Shown: positions 24,924 to 36,369, numbered from the stretch's first letter. The stretch: DNA of 64,000 nucleotides from Symbiodinium kawagutii (GCA_009767595.1 VSDK01027838.1:263316-327315), one strand, 5' to 3'. The notes: a model not told the origin generated them from the letters alone. A program made the numbers and translations.

Positions 24924-24987
24924 GGTGGGCTCCAAATTCGGGCTGTGCGATTTGGATGACGAGGACACTGCTCCCATGACCCCCCAG
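24924..24987 (+). CDS. Exon, probable continuation of the TTL-like gene
   Basis: Reads VGSKFGLCDLDDEDTAPMTP then Q, after one base completing the previous codon. Acceptor cgccgtcag, donor ccccag|gtcagt, phase 0. Other frames stop. Acidic segment of unknown role. Confidence 0.66.
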
Positions 24988-25579
24988 GTCAGTGCCTCTC
25001 AATCGCAGGGACTGCGAAGGCCTGGACTGGGCCACAGGGGGAGAGTTTGCTGCGGCCTTTATGGAAAGCAGCTACCTGGTTTAGTGGGTCAGGGTTGATT
25101 GATGATCTTCTTCCTGGTGGTAGTGGTTGAGTTGATCATGACATCAAACCTATTTGATATATGGTTGGGGGTGCTAGAATTGTCATTATAATCATTTGAT
25201 GTCATGCCCCGCAGATGTTGCTGTGAATCCCTCCATGAATTTCCCCAAACTATGCATAGATTGTCTGCCAAACCCGGGTTTCTATGGGTTTCTGGGGATG
25301 TAAGGAGAGATTCACAAGAACTTGTTTGCGAAATATTGATTGGGAGATTACTGGAGTCTGAAGCCAAGCGGTACGACTGCCGGTACTGGGGGCTTTCGTC
25401 AGAGACATTCCTGGAATTCCACCACAGTACGTACCCAATAGCAGCCGAGTCTTGGGAACGTACGATGGCGTTTCCACAGCATGTTTCTTAATTGGCTGAT
25501 CCGATCCATACTCTGGTGTTTGGTGGCTTTATATTTTTGATGCAAATCTCCAAATCATCGCTTATCTTCAAGCTTGTGT

Positions 25580-25696
25580 CTGTTTGTTCGTTCGTTCGTT
25601 TGTTCGTTTGTTTGTTTGTTTGTTCGTTTGTTCGTTTGTGTCTTTGTTTGTTTGTTTGTTTGTTTGTTTGTTTGTTTGTTTGTTTGTTTGTTTGGT
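25580..25696. repeat. (TTTG/TTCG)n microsatellite
   Basis: About 28 tetramer units with TTCG variants. They give Cys-Leu-Phe-Val (+) and Lys-Gln-Thr-Asn (-) open frames, which are not genes. Confidence 0.95.
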
Positions 25697-26147
25697 TTCT
25701 TTGTGCGTGTTGTTATGGTCCCAAACTTCGTTATTTGGTTGCCCGGTCGGTTTTTGACGGCGGTCCCTTGGTCGCTAGCAGCTCTCCAGGCCGGCAACGA
25801 CCGGTGAGCGGCTGAACCAGATGACGAATCCGAAGAGGACGTGTCGGGTGTGGCGATGGGTTGGCTCTTCAAGGGGGTTGATTCTAGTTCGCAAGAGGAA
25901 TAAATCATGTTGGGTGTTGATTTTTTCCATTTTCTGAGATTATTTTTTCCAGAACAGGTGCTCACACAGATGCTATTTCGCGAGCATAATGGGCATAAAT
26001 CACTGTAAATTGTAGTGTATTTTGGATGGTAATTCGTTGAAATGCAGGTAAAATCTGTATTTTTCAAGAACTAATAAGCAAATTCTCCCTTCTTCCCAAA
26101 GCAATGCCAGCTTTTTCATTGGAGGAAAAACCAAAAAAAAGCTCCCT

Positions 26148-26400
26148 ATTACTCCCTTATTTTTATCTTTTTACTATTTTTACCTTATTCTCTCCTCATT
26201 CTCTCCTCATTCTCTCCTTATTCTTTCCTCATTCTCTCCTTATTCTCATTCCCTTAGTCTCTCCTTGTTCTCTCCTTACTCTCTCCTCTTTCTCACCTCA
26301 TTCTCTCTTTATCATCTCCTTATTCTCCTCATTCTCCCCTGATTCTCTCCTGATTCTTTCCTCTTTTATCCCCTTATTCTCTCCTTATTCTAAGAAGAGA
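26148..26400. repeat. Degenerate (TTCTCTCCTCA/TTA)n polypyrimidine tract
   Basis: Repeats of ttctctcctcat and ttctctccttat run for about 250 bases on a nearly pure pyrimidine + strand. A sequence of this kind can form triplex DNA. Confidence 0.85.
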
Positions 26401-27365
26401 ATAAGGGACAGGTCTGTCAGTGTGTCTCCATCATTATATCAAATGTTTCTTGTACTCATACAAGTTGGTTTTCCATGACTTTGGTTTCATTACTGTAGAA
26501 TATGATCTCAAGCCTGGCAATAGTAAGAAACTGGTGTTTTACGACGTTCCCAGGCTACTGAGCTTCATGAGACACTGCAAAACAGTGTTTCTGCACATTA
26601 AAAAAAAGTACATCTGGACCAACAGCCGCTCTCTCTCTCTCTTTTTTAAGGGTGTTCTGCTGGAATCACAGAGAGCTGTGGAGCTGATGAAAAGAGCAGA
26701 ATCTGTCCGAAGATCTTAGTTCCAGGTGATTGGGCAAGTGGAAAGTCATTATGAATGAGAATTTGACAGAAATATGACAAATTGAATGGCGTAGGACTAG
26801 AAACTGTAAGTTCTGTGGTTGCTTCAGTTTTCCATGTTTGATGTTTGACCTAGAACATCCTATAACTATCCACACCTTTGATTGTCGAAGTGTTTTTGTA
26901 CTGCGTGGATCAGATCAGACTGTTCGAATGCCATGATCAATGGTTGATGATTCTGGTACATAGGGGTTCCTCAAACTTGGGAACAAACGCTTCCGCTCTG
27001 TGGACATGACCACCTGAAGTGCTGGATGGACCACACATGGGGTGCACAAAATTACACAACCCATAGTTCCAACAAGAGTCGCATAGAAAAACGATGAAAC
27101 ACACTAGCTTTTGGGCAGTCCCTGCAGTGTTTTCTATATTACATATTATATACATATATTATATCTATTGGCTGGAGGCACTAATAGCCTTCGTTGGCAG
27201 GGGATCGTTGTGGATATTGCCTATTCAGCCATTTAACATTTCTTGGTGCTGGTCATTGTGGTCATTGTCCTACATGAATCGTATCAAGCACCACTACCAC
27301 CACGAATCAACAAAATAACTTAACGCAACACGCAAAAATCGTAGACATCTTCCATCAAAAAGCCG

Positions 27366-27478
27366 TTATTAACCATCATCCACCATCATCAACCATCATC
27401 AGCCAGCACTAACCATCCCCAACCATCATCCACCATCATCCACCATCATCCACCATCACCAACCATCCCCAACCACCA
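27366..27478. repeat. (CCATCATCCA / CCATCATCAA)n repeat
   Basis: Tandem decamer-like words ccatcatcca and accatcatca, immediately before the 27.5 kb exon candidate. Confidence 0.85.
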
Positions 27479-27507
27479 CTGTTCCGCTCCCCTCGTGGCG
27501 CCTCCAG

Positions 27508-27594
27508 GCTGTTTCGTCGGCGAAGCTTAGACCTGGACTCCATGAACGCGTGGTCGGCCATCTCCAATCGTGGACTTGGAGCAGCTCGGAATTC
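27508..27594 (+). CDS. Candidate exon, possibly of the TTL-like gene
   Basis: Acceptor gcgcctccag. The phase-0 frame reads AVSSAKLRPGLHERVVGHLQ then SWTWSSSEF and fits the phase-0 end at 24987. The end is unclear (GT at 27553 or 27595). A second frame (LFRRRSLDLDSMNAWSAISN) is also protein-like and would break the chain. Confidence 0.42.
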
Positions 27595-27878
27595 GTGTCA
27601 TCCCTTGGCCAAGGGGAGAAGAAAGATGCTTTATTAACGGTTGATAGTGGTTAGTGATGGTTTATAATGGTTTATTAATTATTAGTGATGGTTTCTTTTG
27701 GTTTATAATGTTGTTTAAGTATTGGCTTATAATGGTAAATGATAAGGGTTAAACACCGATGATATAATGATCATATTGAGTACATAGTCATACTGTAAGT
27801 AATAGAGACAACTTTAAGTAATTTCGTCCACACCTCGGATCATGACCAGCATTGATATTTTGGTGGTTGATATCTCGA

Positions 27879-27988
27879 TGCGGTGGTTTCTCAAAATAGG
27901 GAACCCCCAAATCATCCAATATCGACCTTCTACAGTAGTAAACCAACTATTTGACGGGGGTACCAGCACTTTAAGAAACACCCACATA
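27879..27988 (+). mobile_element. Family-1 inverted-repeat element
   Basis: Starts atgcggtggtttctcaaaat, has gaacccccaaatcatccaat and agtaaaccaac, and ends actttaagaaacacccaca. Confidence 0.83.
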
Positions 27989-28054
27989 GTTTTGGTGAAC
28001 AACGGTTGAGCATCGTTTCTTATCGGTGCTTCGGTGGGATCCACCGTCCGCCAG

Positions 28055-28131
28055 CTACAAGGACAAGCTTCCAAAGGACGGTCTCATCGTCGACCAGGGA
28101 GGACGGGTGGGGGGTCTGGGAGCCGGGAAAG
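28055..28131 (+). CDS. Exon of an unrecognised gene
   Basis: Reads YKDKLPKDGLIVDQGGRVGG then LGAGK between the acceptor cgtccgccag (phase 2 in) and the donor gggaaag|gtagtt (phase 1 out). Gly-rich and basic. No partner exon with matching phase was found, so the gene is unassigned. Confidence 0.5.
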
Positions 28132-28653
28132 GTAGTTCCTGAGTCCGATGTCCTTTAGGGCAGGGAACCAAGTGGGATTTTGTAGGAAGTCTATGGAAGT
28201 CTATGGAAGTCTATCAAGTCTATATAATTATGTATATATATATATACATACATACAGATGGATGGGTCATGGTTTCTCCATCGCGATATCTAGCCTCCAT
28301 CAAGACAATATCAAGGATCACATGATGTGGACAGACCTAGGCACAAGGAGCGTGGCTTCCGTTCGCGCAGGGATTTTTAGATGGGTTGTAGCCCACACTT
28401 GCCGCCAGCAACTTGGGTCCATAGCTATGGTGCTGCCTCCCACAGCTATGACGATACCCACGAGCTCATGCCCGGGGCACGGGGGTTGTCCCATATGAAC
28501 CAAAGCATTTCTGATAATGACATGTGTATGAACTGTGTAGCAGCGCTTTCGTTCGGGTTTCTCTTTTTGGCTTTATCCATGCGAACCTCTTAAAATCGAT
28601 CACTAAATCTCGATGGTATGTTCAGATTGGGATTATGGGGCTGAACTTTACTG

Positions 28654-29004
28654 GTGGATGATTACATTCATCTGACCGTAACTGAGTTGATGGGAAATTC
28701 AGCCGTTCCAAACCCTGGTTTTTCACCGAGTTTCCAGCCGAATTATTGCTGTCAAAAGTTGAGCGAGTGTTTCCAGCCTCATAGTGATGTTCCCCTTAGA
28801 ATTTTCGCGATTTCTGGGACAATTTGCATGTGGAATAGCACCATGGTTTCCCACAGGTGCAACTCCCCGGGTTTGTTTCACGAGAATCTTCTGACAGTGA
28901 CCTCCCCGCGTTTCGAAGATGTCTCATGGCAAAGATCCGCAGCTGGTGGTGCCAAGTTTGCTTTTGGTTTTGATCCTATATTGGTCCTAAACAAAGTCCC
29001 GTAG
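28654..29004 (+). CDS. Uncertain open frame
   Basis: A frame of 116 residues stays open (for example MDDYIHLTVTELMGNSAVPN near the start, FEDVSWQRSAAGGAKFAFGF near the end) with ordinary composition. It has no recognised family and no clear splice border. Dinoflagellate introns of this length with an open frame are not rare, so this may be chance. Confidence 0.2.
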   Translation: MDDYIHLTVTELMGNSAVPNPGFSPSFQPNYCCQKLSECFQPHSDVPLRIFAISGTICMWNSTMVSHRCNSPGLFHENLLTVTSPRFEDVSWQRSAAGGAKFAFGFDPILVLNKVP

Positions 29005-29155
29005 ATTCAAAGTATGGAGTAATAATGAGGAATACAATATAAGTATATTTTTGAATATCCATAAATTATCCTATGTAAAGGGACCTCGATTTTAGCTCAT
29101 TTCCGAAATGACCTGACCAATCAGACCATGCTGGCGACCTACCTGGCTGTCACAG

Positions 29156-29201
29156 GAAGTTGTCCAAGTTCACCATCCTCCAGCGCTCCAACGATTCGAG
29201 A
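29156..29201 (+). CDS. Candidate short exon
   Basis: Reads KLSKFTILQRSNDSR between the acceptor gctgtcacag and a GT (cgaga|gttggg). The same frame stays open to a TAG at 29379, so it could instead be a longer terminal exon. No family recognised. Confidence 0.33.
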
Positions 29202-29502
29202 GTTGGGCTTACCACTGATCTTCAGGCGAAACAGCCACTCCCTGATGAAGCTGGGCTCGCCATGGTGGGACCTGCGGTGTTCACAACATCACTGGATGAC
29301 TCGTGTTCATTTGGGCCATTCACTGTTTTGTGGGGACAAGACTTTGCGAAGATGATAGAACACATCAAAAGAGACCACTAGTAAGATGGTTGAGATGGTT
29401 GGGATGTTGAGCAGGTACAGTGCCGGACTCCATTACCACATGTTTTTGGACACGTGACCTGTCCATATCAATCTGCGATAGCTCCCCACATTGTTGTACC
29501 GG

Positions 29503-29507
<5 letters not shown>

Positions 29508-29555
<48 letters not shown>

Positions 29556-30036
29556 CCTTCACCTGCACCCTCACCATCACCATCACCATCATCATCATCA
29601 TCATCACCATCATCATTACAATCATCATCACCATCATCATTACAATCATCATCATCATCATCATCATAATCATCATCTTCATCATCATAATCATCATCTT
29701 CATCATCATCATCATCATCATAATCACCATCTTCACCATCTTCACCTTCACCTTCACCTGCACCCTCACCATCACCATCATCATAATCATCATCTTCACC
29801 ATCTTCACCTTCACCTTCACCTGCACCCTCACCATCACCATCATCATCATCTTCATCATCATCATCACCATCATCTTAATCATCATCATCAACATCATCA
29901 TCATCAGCATCACCACCATCATCATCATCACCACCATCATCATCATCATCATCATCGTTATTACAATCATCATCATAATCATCATCTTCACCATCTTCAC
30001 CTTCACCTTCACCTGCACCCTCACCATCACCATCAC

Positions 30037-30073
<37 letters not shown>

Positions 30074-30180
30074 GTTATTACAATCATCATCATAATCATC
30101 ATCTTCACCATCTTCACCTTCACCTTCACCTGCACCCTCACCATCACCATCACCATCATCATCATCATCACCATCATCTT

Positions 30181-30215
<35 letters not shown>

Positions 30216-30345
30216 GCATCACCACCATCATCATCATCATCATCACCATCATCATCATTATCATCACCATCATAATGATGATCATCATTAGCAGCACCAG
30301 CATCATCATCATTGTGATTATCATCATTATCATCTTCATCATCAA
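29508..30345. repeat. (ATC)n array with a higher-order repeat
   Basis: ATC/CAT trinucleotides are interrupted by a recurring block, catcttcaccatcttcacct then tcaccttcacctgcaccctc, seen about four times (around 29.73, 29.80, 29.99 and 30.11 kb; a shorter form near 29.55). The poly-His, Ile and Met frames of more than 260 codons are artefacts. Confidence 0.95.
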
Positions 30346-31077
30346 CATTTTGATTTGTATCATGAATGATTTGATCGCAAAAACTGCAACCGGTCAGAGG
30401 GACTACAGGAGTGAATTTTTTTGACACTATTGACTCGGCTGTAGGCCAATCATACCGCCTTGGGATGGCGTCGCTGATGCTCCCTATCATATCCTATCAT
30501 CATTCCTCGTTGTGACTTGAGTTATATATGGTTGCTCAAAGATTGGTGAGGATGGTTGATACTCTCAGTGTTATCGGGTTTTTGCCAAGCATATTCACGT
30601 ATCTCGTGACTCGACCAGAGCACCAATAGAACAGGTAAGCAGACCCAAGCAGCTGAGTAGCCTCAGTTTTTTTGTGTCATGGTTCATGTTGCATTCGGCC
30701 TCGAGGAATCTGCAGAAGCTGGCACAACAAAACAGCAGCAATAAAGATTTGCGAAGAGCTGCCAGCAAGATGATCCCGAAGGATTCAGAGCACCAGGGAC
30801 ATGGACCACTGTGCAAAGAGTGGGGTTGGTTTCCCAAACATACCGGGGCCATGTTTCTGTAACTTATCTTATTTCCCCAGGGATTGTGGGTTTGGAACGT
30901 CACCCCTTGACGACAATCTCCACCCAGAGTAATCCCTGGTGAATCCCGAATGACGCAGAATCAACGCAGGGCTAATTTGCAACTGGAACCCCAACTTTCA
31001 GTCATTTGACGCCTGCCACTTTCAGTTGTATAATGACGGGTTACGTCATCATTATTAGCAGCAACACATTCCTCCTT
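30346..31077. other. No firm gene; one weak coding-like patch
   Basis: 30.70-30.83 kb carries a frame reading NLQKLAQQNSSNKDLRRAAS then KMIPKDSEHQGHGPLCKE. It has an AG upstream (tctgcag) but no good donor. Left unassigned. Confidence 0.25.
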
Positions 31078-31378
31078 CTCCTCCTCCTCCTCATCATCAT
31101 CATCATCATCATCAAAGATCAGTCATCAATCATCAACAATCAATCATCATTTTGTCAACACCAGCATCGCCATGATCATCATCACATTCGGCGCCAGCAT
31201 CATAACCATGAGCAGCATCAGCATTATCGGCGGCATCATCAGCAGAGGCAGCAGGAGCAGAACAAGCAACAGCATCATCTTCACTATCAGCATTGCCATC
31301 ATTATGATCATGATCATATTCAGCTTCATTACCATACAAGTGAACAACAGCACACTCAGATACAATCAGCAGTATCAA
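31078..31378. repeat. Degenerate CAT/CAG trinucleotide sequence bordering the gap
   Basis: tcctcctcatcatcatc is followed by diffuse catc, cagc and agca words. Low complexity with no exon. Confidence 0.7.
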
Positions 31379-31650
31379 NNNNNNNNNNNNNNNNNNNNNN
31401 NNNNNNNNNNNNNNNNNNNNNNNNNNNNNNNNNNNNNNNNNNNNNNNNNNNNNNNNNNNNNNNNNNNNNNNNNNNNNNNNNNNNNNNNNNNNNNNNNNNN
31501 NNNNNNNNNNNNNNNNNNNNNNNNNNNNNNNNNNNNNNNNNNNNNNNNNNNNNNNNNNNNNNNNNNNNNNNNNNNNNNNNNNNNNNNNNNNNNNNNNNNN
31601 NNNNNNNNNNNNNNNNNNNNNNNNNNNNNNNNNNNNNNNNNNNNNNNNNN
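31379..31650. other. Assembly gap (272 N)
   Basis: A run of N, flanked on the right by a perfect ATC array. The gap very probably hides more of the same repeat. Its length may be an estimate. Confidence 0.99.
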
Positions 31651-31732
<82 letters not shown>

Positions 31733-31848
31733 CTATCATCATCATCATCATCATCACCATCATCATCGTCATCATCATCATCATCATCACTATCATCATC
31801 ATCATCATCATCACCATCATCATCGTCATCATCATCATCATCATCACT

Positions 31849-31922
<74 letters not shown>
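31651..31922. repeat. (ATC)n microsatellite with periodic ACT/GTC variants
   Basis: Perfect ATC units. A variant block containing cactatc...caccatcatcatcgtc repeats at 57-base spacing about three times. Confidence 0.97.
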
Positions 31923-32231
31923 GCAGCAACAGCAGCAGCCGCATTTGAAACACCATCAGCATCAATGTCATCACTATCTTCAGGACCATGGTTATCATCA
32001 TCAGCAGCAATATTTCCCGATTGCCGCCAGAGTAAACATCAGCATCATCATAATATTGATCGTCTCCATGATCATCACCGATTATTCTCGCTACTATGGT
32101 GGCTACCATCAACTATAATGGCGATCTATCAATCACTATATTTGCAATAACACCACCAACGTCACCATTAAAGTCGGCAGTATCATCACCACAATCACCA
32201 TCATCGTGGTGATCATAACCACCACCATCAT

Positions 32232-32237
32232 CATCTT

Positions 32238-32272
<35 letters not shown>
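32232..32272. repeat. (CAG)n microsatellite
   Basis: About 13 CAG units within a broader CAT/CAG-rich stretch (31.9-32.4 kb). Confidence 0.95.
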
Positions 32273-32273
<1 letters not shown>

Positions 32274-32908
32274 TGTATTTTTACAATCATCATCATTGTC
32301 GGCATCCTGATTTGCTTTATCATGATCATTGTTCTCATTGTCATTGCAGCAACAACAGCAGCATGTTCATCACTATCATCATGATCATTAGAAAAGGTAG
32401 CATCATCACAATCACCATCACTGCAAGTTAGGGTTTAGGGAAGCTGTGCAGACAATTTGTTGCCTCCCCTCACCATGTGTGCCCACAAACATTTCCCTAC
32501 CGAGACGCCAGCTGGGAGCTGCATTCGAGGTCAAAAAACACATCAGTTGTGAGTGTTTTTGGGGCTGATGACGGGCTGAGCGGCTGATAATATCAATAAT
32601 AGCCGCTGATAGTAGCTGATAAGAGCGAATAATAGCGATAACAATCATGGATACTACTTACAATAGTAGTACTGTAGCTGATACTATAAGTATAGATGAT
32701 TAATAAGAATAGTAGCTGATACTACAATGGTTACTGATTATTCCATCATCTTCCCGTGAATCGAGCGCTTCTCAGCAGTTCTTCCCATCAAGAGCCGAGC
32801 TCGTTATAAGGATTCCCCGACTGGCGCCTTGCCAGCGCCGAAGGGTGAGGTACTGGAGCTGCAACATCTCCGCTGCTGTAAACAGCTCTGGGGATTTTGT
32901 TCGGATCT

Positions 32909-33014
32909 GGGGTCTTCTCAAAAATATCGACTCCAAAAACGATTGGTTTAGTGCTAGAAATGGTTGACAAACCAGATGATTTGGGGGTACCCCTATTTTG
33001 AGAAACCCCCATGT
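32909..33014 (-). mobile_element. Family-1 inverted-repeat element, reverse orientation
   Basis: Starts ggggtcttctcaaaaata, carries gattggtttagtgctagaaa and gatgatttgggggtacccct, and ends attttgagaaacccccatg. Confidence 0.82.
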
Positions 33015-33336
33015 GTGAAGTTTATTCATGAACCCTGTACTGACCATCAAAGGGCCCGATTTTTCAGATCAATCATTGACCATTATCGAACATTCTCAGC
33101 GGCAGTCAGCTATCATAACTTAGGTACGGTAAATCACCTGCGGTAGGTGCACTAACCCCTATCACCATGGTTATCCCAGCTACAAGCTACCTACAAGGGG
33201 TTATAACCTACCGGGTATATAACCCCTCGTACCGGGTATATAACCCCTATAAGATACTGTAGGTTTGTGATTCCTCACCAGCAGTCGGGGTGCCAACCTC
33301 CGGTAGCATCAAGGGTCGTCGCTCCCGCGGCCGCAG

Positions 33337-33426
33337 GAGTCGATGAGCGAGGAGAGCAGCAAGACGCGCGCGTCCATCCTGGACTTTGAGCACCTCTTTG
33401 TACAGTTCCTGGGCGCCTCCAAGGAG
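33337..33426 (+). CDS. Unrecognised gene, exon 1 of the chain
   Basis: Reads ESMSEESSKTRASILDFEHL then FVQFLGASKE, 30 whole codons. It lies between the acceptor gcggccgcag and the donor aaggag|gtcatg. Read-through meets TGA two codons later, which fits a splice. The composition resembles an amphipathic helix. Confidence 0.68.
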
Positions 33427-34554
33427 GTCATGTGAAATGGTGATGGTATAATGTGGTATATGGTACTACAAGGTATTTTGTTATTCATGATGTAAATGCA
33501 TTAATATATATATATATATAATATATAAATAGATATTTATGTATTTCTATCTATTTTGTATGTATTTTCTACCTATTTTTCATGTATTTTGTTCATGTAT
33601 TGATGCATTAATGTATTTGTATGTATTTTGTGGGATGTATATATGTTCAGTAATGCATTTGTGTTTGTTCTATGTGTTTATATGTTTTTTGTTCGTTTCA
33701 TGCATTGACATATGTTGTCTTAATGTATGCAATTGTATTTCAATGTAATTTGTTCAATGCATTCTTTATGTATGTGTATGTATTTGTTTAATGTACTGTT
33801 TATGCATTTATGTTTTTTTCTACGATTTTTTGGTGTTTCATTGTTGCAGTCGTATATGTTTATCTGCATTTGTTTGACGTCTACCATTCTATTTACATGT
33901 TTTTCCATGTGTTGTCCTTGAAATTGATTTATATTCATGTCTATGTACTGTTTTAGCTGTACTTGAAGATATTTTAAAATGCGCTGATAATCTGTTATGT
34001 ATCTATGCACATGTGTATACATATAATTTTTGAAACATAGATGTGTGTGCAATTCTTAGCTTTTTTGCATGAATCGTGTATGTGCATTTATATGAACATG
34101 CAAAATGGATATATTGCACATAGATATACATATATGCTGATTCCTTGGCATATGCACACAGGCGCGTGCACAGTGCATCCATACCCTTCTGATTGGGGAA
34201 ACGCAAAATGACCTGAGTTTAGGTGGGAAACATGCGAATAGCATTGATCGCTAGCTAATCGACCTGTCAGTTTTGAGCTGTTTAGCAACCAGGTTTTGTT
34301 TTTTTGGGGTGCAACAGCAAGTTTTCACGACTTTGCACATGAAACAGCGTCTTTGAAGCAACATTTTTGCGTGAACGGAATTGTTACCGGGTGGCCCTGG
34401 TGGTGTAACTGGGTGCAGTATCTTCATGGGTGAGCAGTGGGTGGCTCAATGATTGTAATCATATACTCACCATGGTGACTGATCGGTTCATTCATACTTG
34501 GATCATCTGGGAAACCGCTTGATTTTAGCTTGTTCACTACATGCCGTGGGGTAG

Positions 34555-34633
34555 GAGCTCTTGAGTTTCACGTCCGTGCCCTCGCCAAGCGAACCAACCA
34601 TGACTGCGGACATGGCACGCACCCAACTGTTGG
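34555..34633 (+). CDS. Unrecognised gene, exon 2
   Basis: Reads ELLSFTSVPSPSEPTMTADM then ARTQLL plus one base. Acceptor ggggtag, donor ctgttgg|gtgtga, phase 1. Two other frames are open, but this is the only one consistent with phase on both sides. Confidence 0.63.
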
Positions 34634-35099
34634 GTGTGACGATTTCCAGTGGTTTTTGCGTCCCTACAGGGTGGGACCTCCTGGTTATAAAGTGACCAAT
34701 AATCCATTTAAGTATAGTTTTATCTACCATAAGTCGTAGTTGCCCTACTCATAAACTAACTTAGCTAACTATGACTAGTGTGCTACTGCTTATGGTGATC
34801 TATGATGATCTTGTGTACTACTTGGCCCCTAACCACAAGGCGGGGTCCCCTCCTTGTACTACCCAAGTGTGTTAAGGTTTAGACCCAATCGAAACCAGCA
34901 GCTGCTTAGCCCTGTTTTCTGGAAAGCTGATAAATCACTATCATTTGCAAGAAAAATTGTGGAGAATCACCAAGTCACATCATTTTCTAGAAAAAACATA
35001 TGGAAAACCAACCACCAATGGCCGATTCATGAGGTAACCTCTCACGTGGAAAACCCGGTGGCAGCTTTCCAACCTCCAACGGTGAGGTACTTCGTTGAG

Positions 35100-35146
35100 G
35101 TGGCGCCGAAGCGGCGCTGGCGGTTCCCAAGAAGGGGCGGAACCAG
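35100..35146 (+). CDS. Unrecognised gene, exon 3 (GC donor)
   Basis: Two bases complete Gly, then GAEAALAVPKKGRNQ (the G counted from the second codon). Acceptor ttcgttgag; it ends at a GC donor, aaccag|gctggt, phase 0. A GT donor five bases later breaks the phase. Ala-rich and basic. Two overlapping frames are also open. Confidence 0.5.
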
Positions 35147-36017
35147 GCTGGTTCCACTGCTTCCTTCAGCCAATGAACTGGTGCAAGCGTGGAAAGAGGC
35201 CGGCTGCCGGCTGCCAGCCCAGCTCACTATATAGTCTTATAAGAGGTGGGAGTGCCCTTGGAACGCAGCACCTTTGTTGCACTTCGCCACGACTGATATC
35301 ACCTGATGGTGCCATCAAGCATGGGCAGTTGTGGTGTTCCGTTGGGCGATTTCCTGTTGACCAGTTGATATTCAGGATCCTTTGGATAGTTTTTTTCCAT
35401 GGCTCATCTTATGTAGATCAGATCTGGCATATTGATCGGACGCTGGTGAGCTGTCCCGTGGAATACATCTGGGCTTCTGCGAGGGTGGGACCTGTGACAT
35501 TGAACAAATAGCCTCAGACATTTTTAGACAGCTCATTCAAGTTTCGGACTAAGTTGCTTGCTATTGAGCACATAAAAACTAATGTGGAAATCAAGCTCCA
35601 TCAAATCTTTAAGGACTTCTACTCCTTGGTTTCGACTCAAATAGGATTTCCAATCACAGTCTTTCAGCGCAGGTGAACCATCCGGCACCACCAGGGGGCG
35701 AAACTCCAGACAAAGAAACAGTGGCATTCACGCGGAACTATGTGCGTTGGGTGGAACAAACTGAACAAAACATATGGCGAATATTGGCAAATTATGGCAA
35801 GTTGGGTCCTCACTTTAGGCATAACTTCATCTAAGCCAAGCATGTGTAGCCGTGATTTGGGGAAACAGCCATTTAGGGCAAAGGGTGCCCATAGCCATTT
35901 TCACCATGGGTTTCCAGTTCGAACATTTTCAAACTGGTTGTGGCCCCGGCTGGGGCATGTTTCACCAACAGTAACCAGCCATAAGTCCATTGGAGACGGA
36001 TCCATCTACTTCGTCAG

Positions 36018-36074
36018 GGGCTTGACGTGACCAACCACACGGTGGTGCAAAAGCCAACGGATGAGGAACCACCA
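36018..36074 (+). CDS. Unrecognised gene, exon 4
   Basis: Reads GLDVTNHTVVQKPTDEEPP, 19 whole codons. Acceptor ttcgtcag, donor ccacca|gtccgc. Confidence 0.6.
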
Positions 36075-36261
36075 GTCCGCAACAATTAGACTCAGATGAT
36101 GATGGATTACATCACCACCTTGAAGAAAACGAAAAGTAACCACTGAGTACATGGCCATATCACCAGCTAAGTAACCTTACCCAACCTGCAGGAACGGGAT
36201 GTAACAGGTATGGCTGTCATTAAGGCCGTGTCCTTTGCGTTGGTGGGTTCCCCCTGTGGAG

Positions 36262-36369
36262 GTCCTGGTGGAGGGCTTGATGACTCAGCGGAATTTGATC
36301 CTGCAGCACTGGCCAGAGATCCAACTCAGCAAAGAGGCGCTGCTCAGCAAGCTGAACAAAGAGCTCTTG
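36262..36369 (+). CDS. Unrecognised gene, exon 5
   Basis: Reads VLVEGLMTQRNLILQHWPEI then QLSKEALLSKLNKELL, 36 whole codons, with strong helical propensity. Acceptor cctgtggag, donor ctcttg|gtacag. The frame remains open further (VQERCVAASRRV), so the donor rests on phase and consensus. Confidence 0.68.

Larger units (their letters stand above)
25697..27507. other. No firm exon; two weak coding-like patches
   Basis: Near 25.81 kb a + frame reads AEPDDESEEDVSGVAMGWLF, and an antisense frame is equally open. Neither has both splice borders. 26148-26400 is polypyrimidine. The rest is AT-rich. Confidence 0.3.
10073..27594 (+). other. Locus span: tubulin-tyrosine-ligase-like gene
   Basis: Proposed multi-exon gene. 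TTL/TTLL enzymes are ATP-grasp ligases that add Tyr, Glu or Gly to tubulin tails. The evidence is an ordered series of exons matching the TTL domain: QRYLANPLL (family: QkYiE/aNPLL), VWYMRCG...VVTNTK (family: vylYreg.lR...HlTN), a helical stretch QIKQKLALLMEAMW, YELLG joined to VDMMLTDDLN, and WLIE joined to VNSSPGME (family: FELyGfDfmlD..l.pWLlEvNssP). The phases agree at every proposed junction after 15.07 kb as far as 27.5 kb. Several introns need GC donors. The KFDlR..vLvT segment expected between 13.53 and 15.07 kb, and the upstream WilKP/GrGI ATP-binding segment, were not found. They lie in unrecognised exons or are lost, so activity cannot be asserted. The most N-terminal and C-terminal exons are assigned by phase only. 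The gene name within the TTLL family cannot be decided. Confidence 0.65.

Noticed and set aside
25555..26067. Minus-strand frame of 170 codons with Thr-Asn-Lys-Gln runs
   Set aside because: Half is the (GTTT)n tract; the remainder lacks splice borders. An acidic + frame over part of the same bases is equally likely.
29365..30424. Open frames of over 330 codons, poly-Met, poly-Ile and poly-His
   Set aside because: Translations of the ATC/CAT array; no unique protein sequence.
31006..32118. Open frame of 370 codons across the assembly gap
   Set aside because: It includes 272 unknown bases and an ATC array; the frame is meaningless.
32840..32908. Possible exon reading GEVLELQHLRCCKQLWGF
   Set aside because: It runs into a family-1 element with no donor before it, and the antisense frame is equally open.
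35042..35234. Frames reading RYFVEVAPKRRWRFPRRGG (+) and an antisense counterpart
   Set aside because: The phase chain of neighbouring exons selects a different + frame (GAEAALAVPKKGRNQ) over the same bases.
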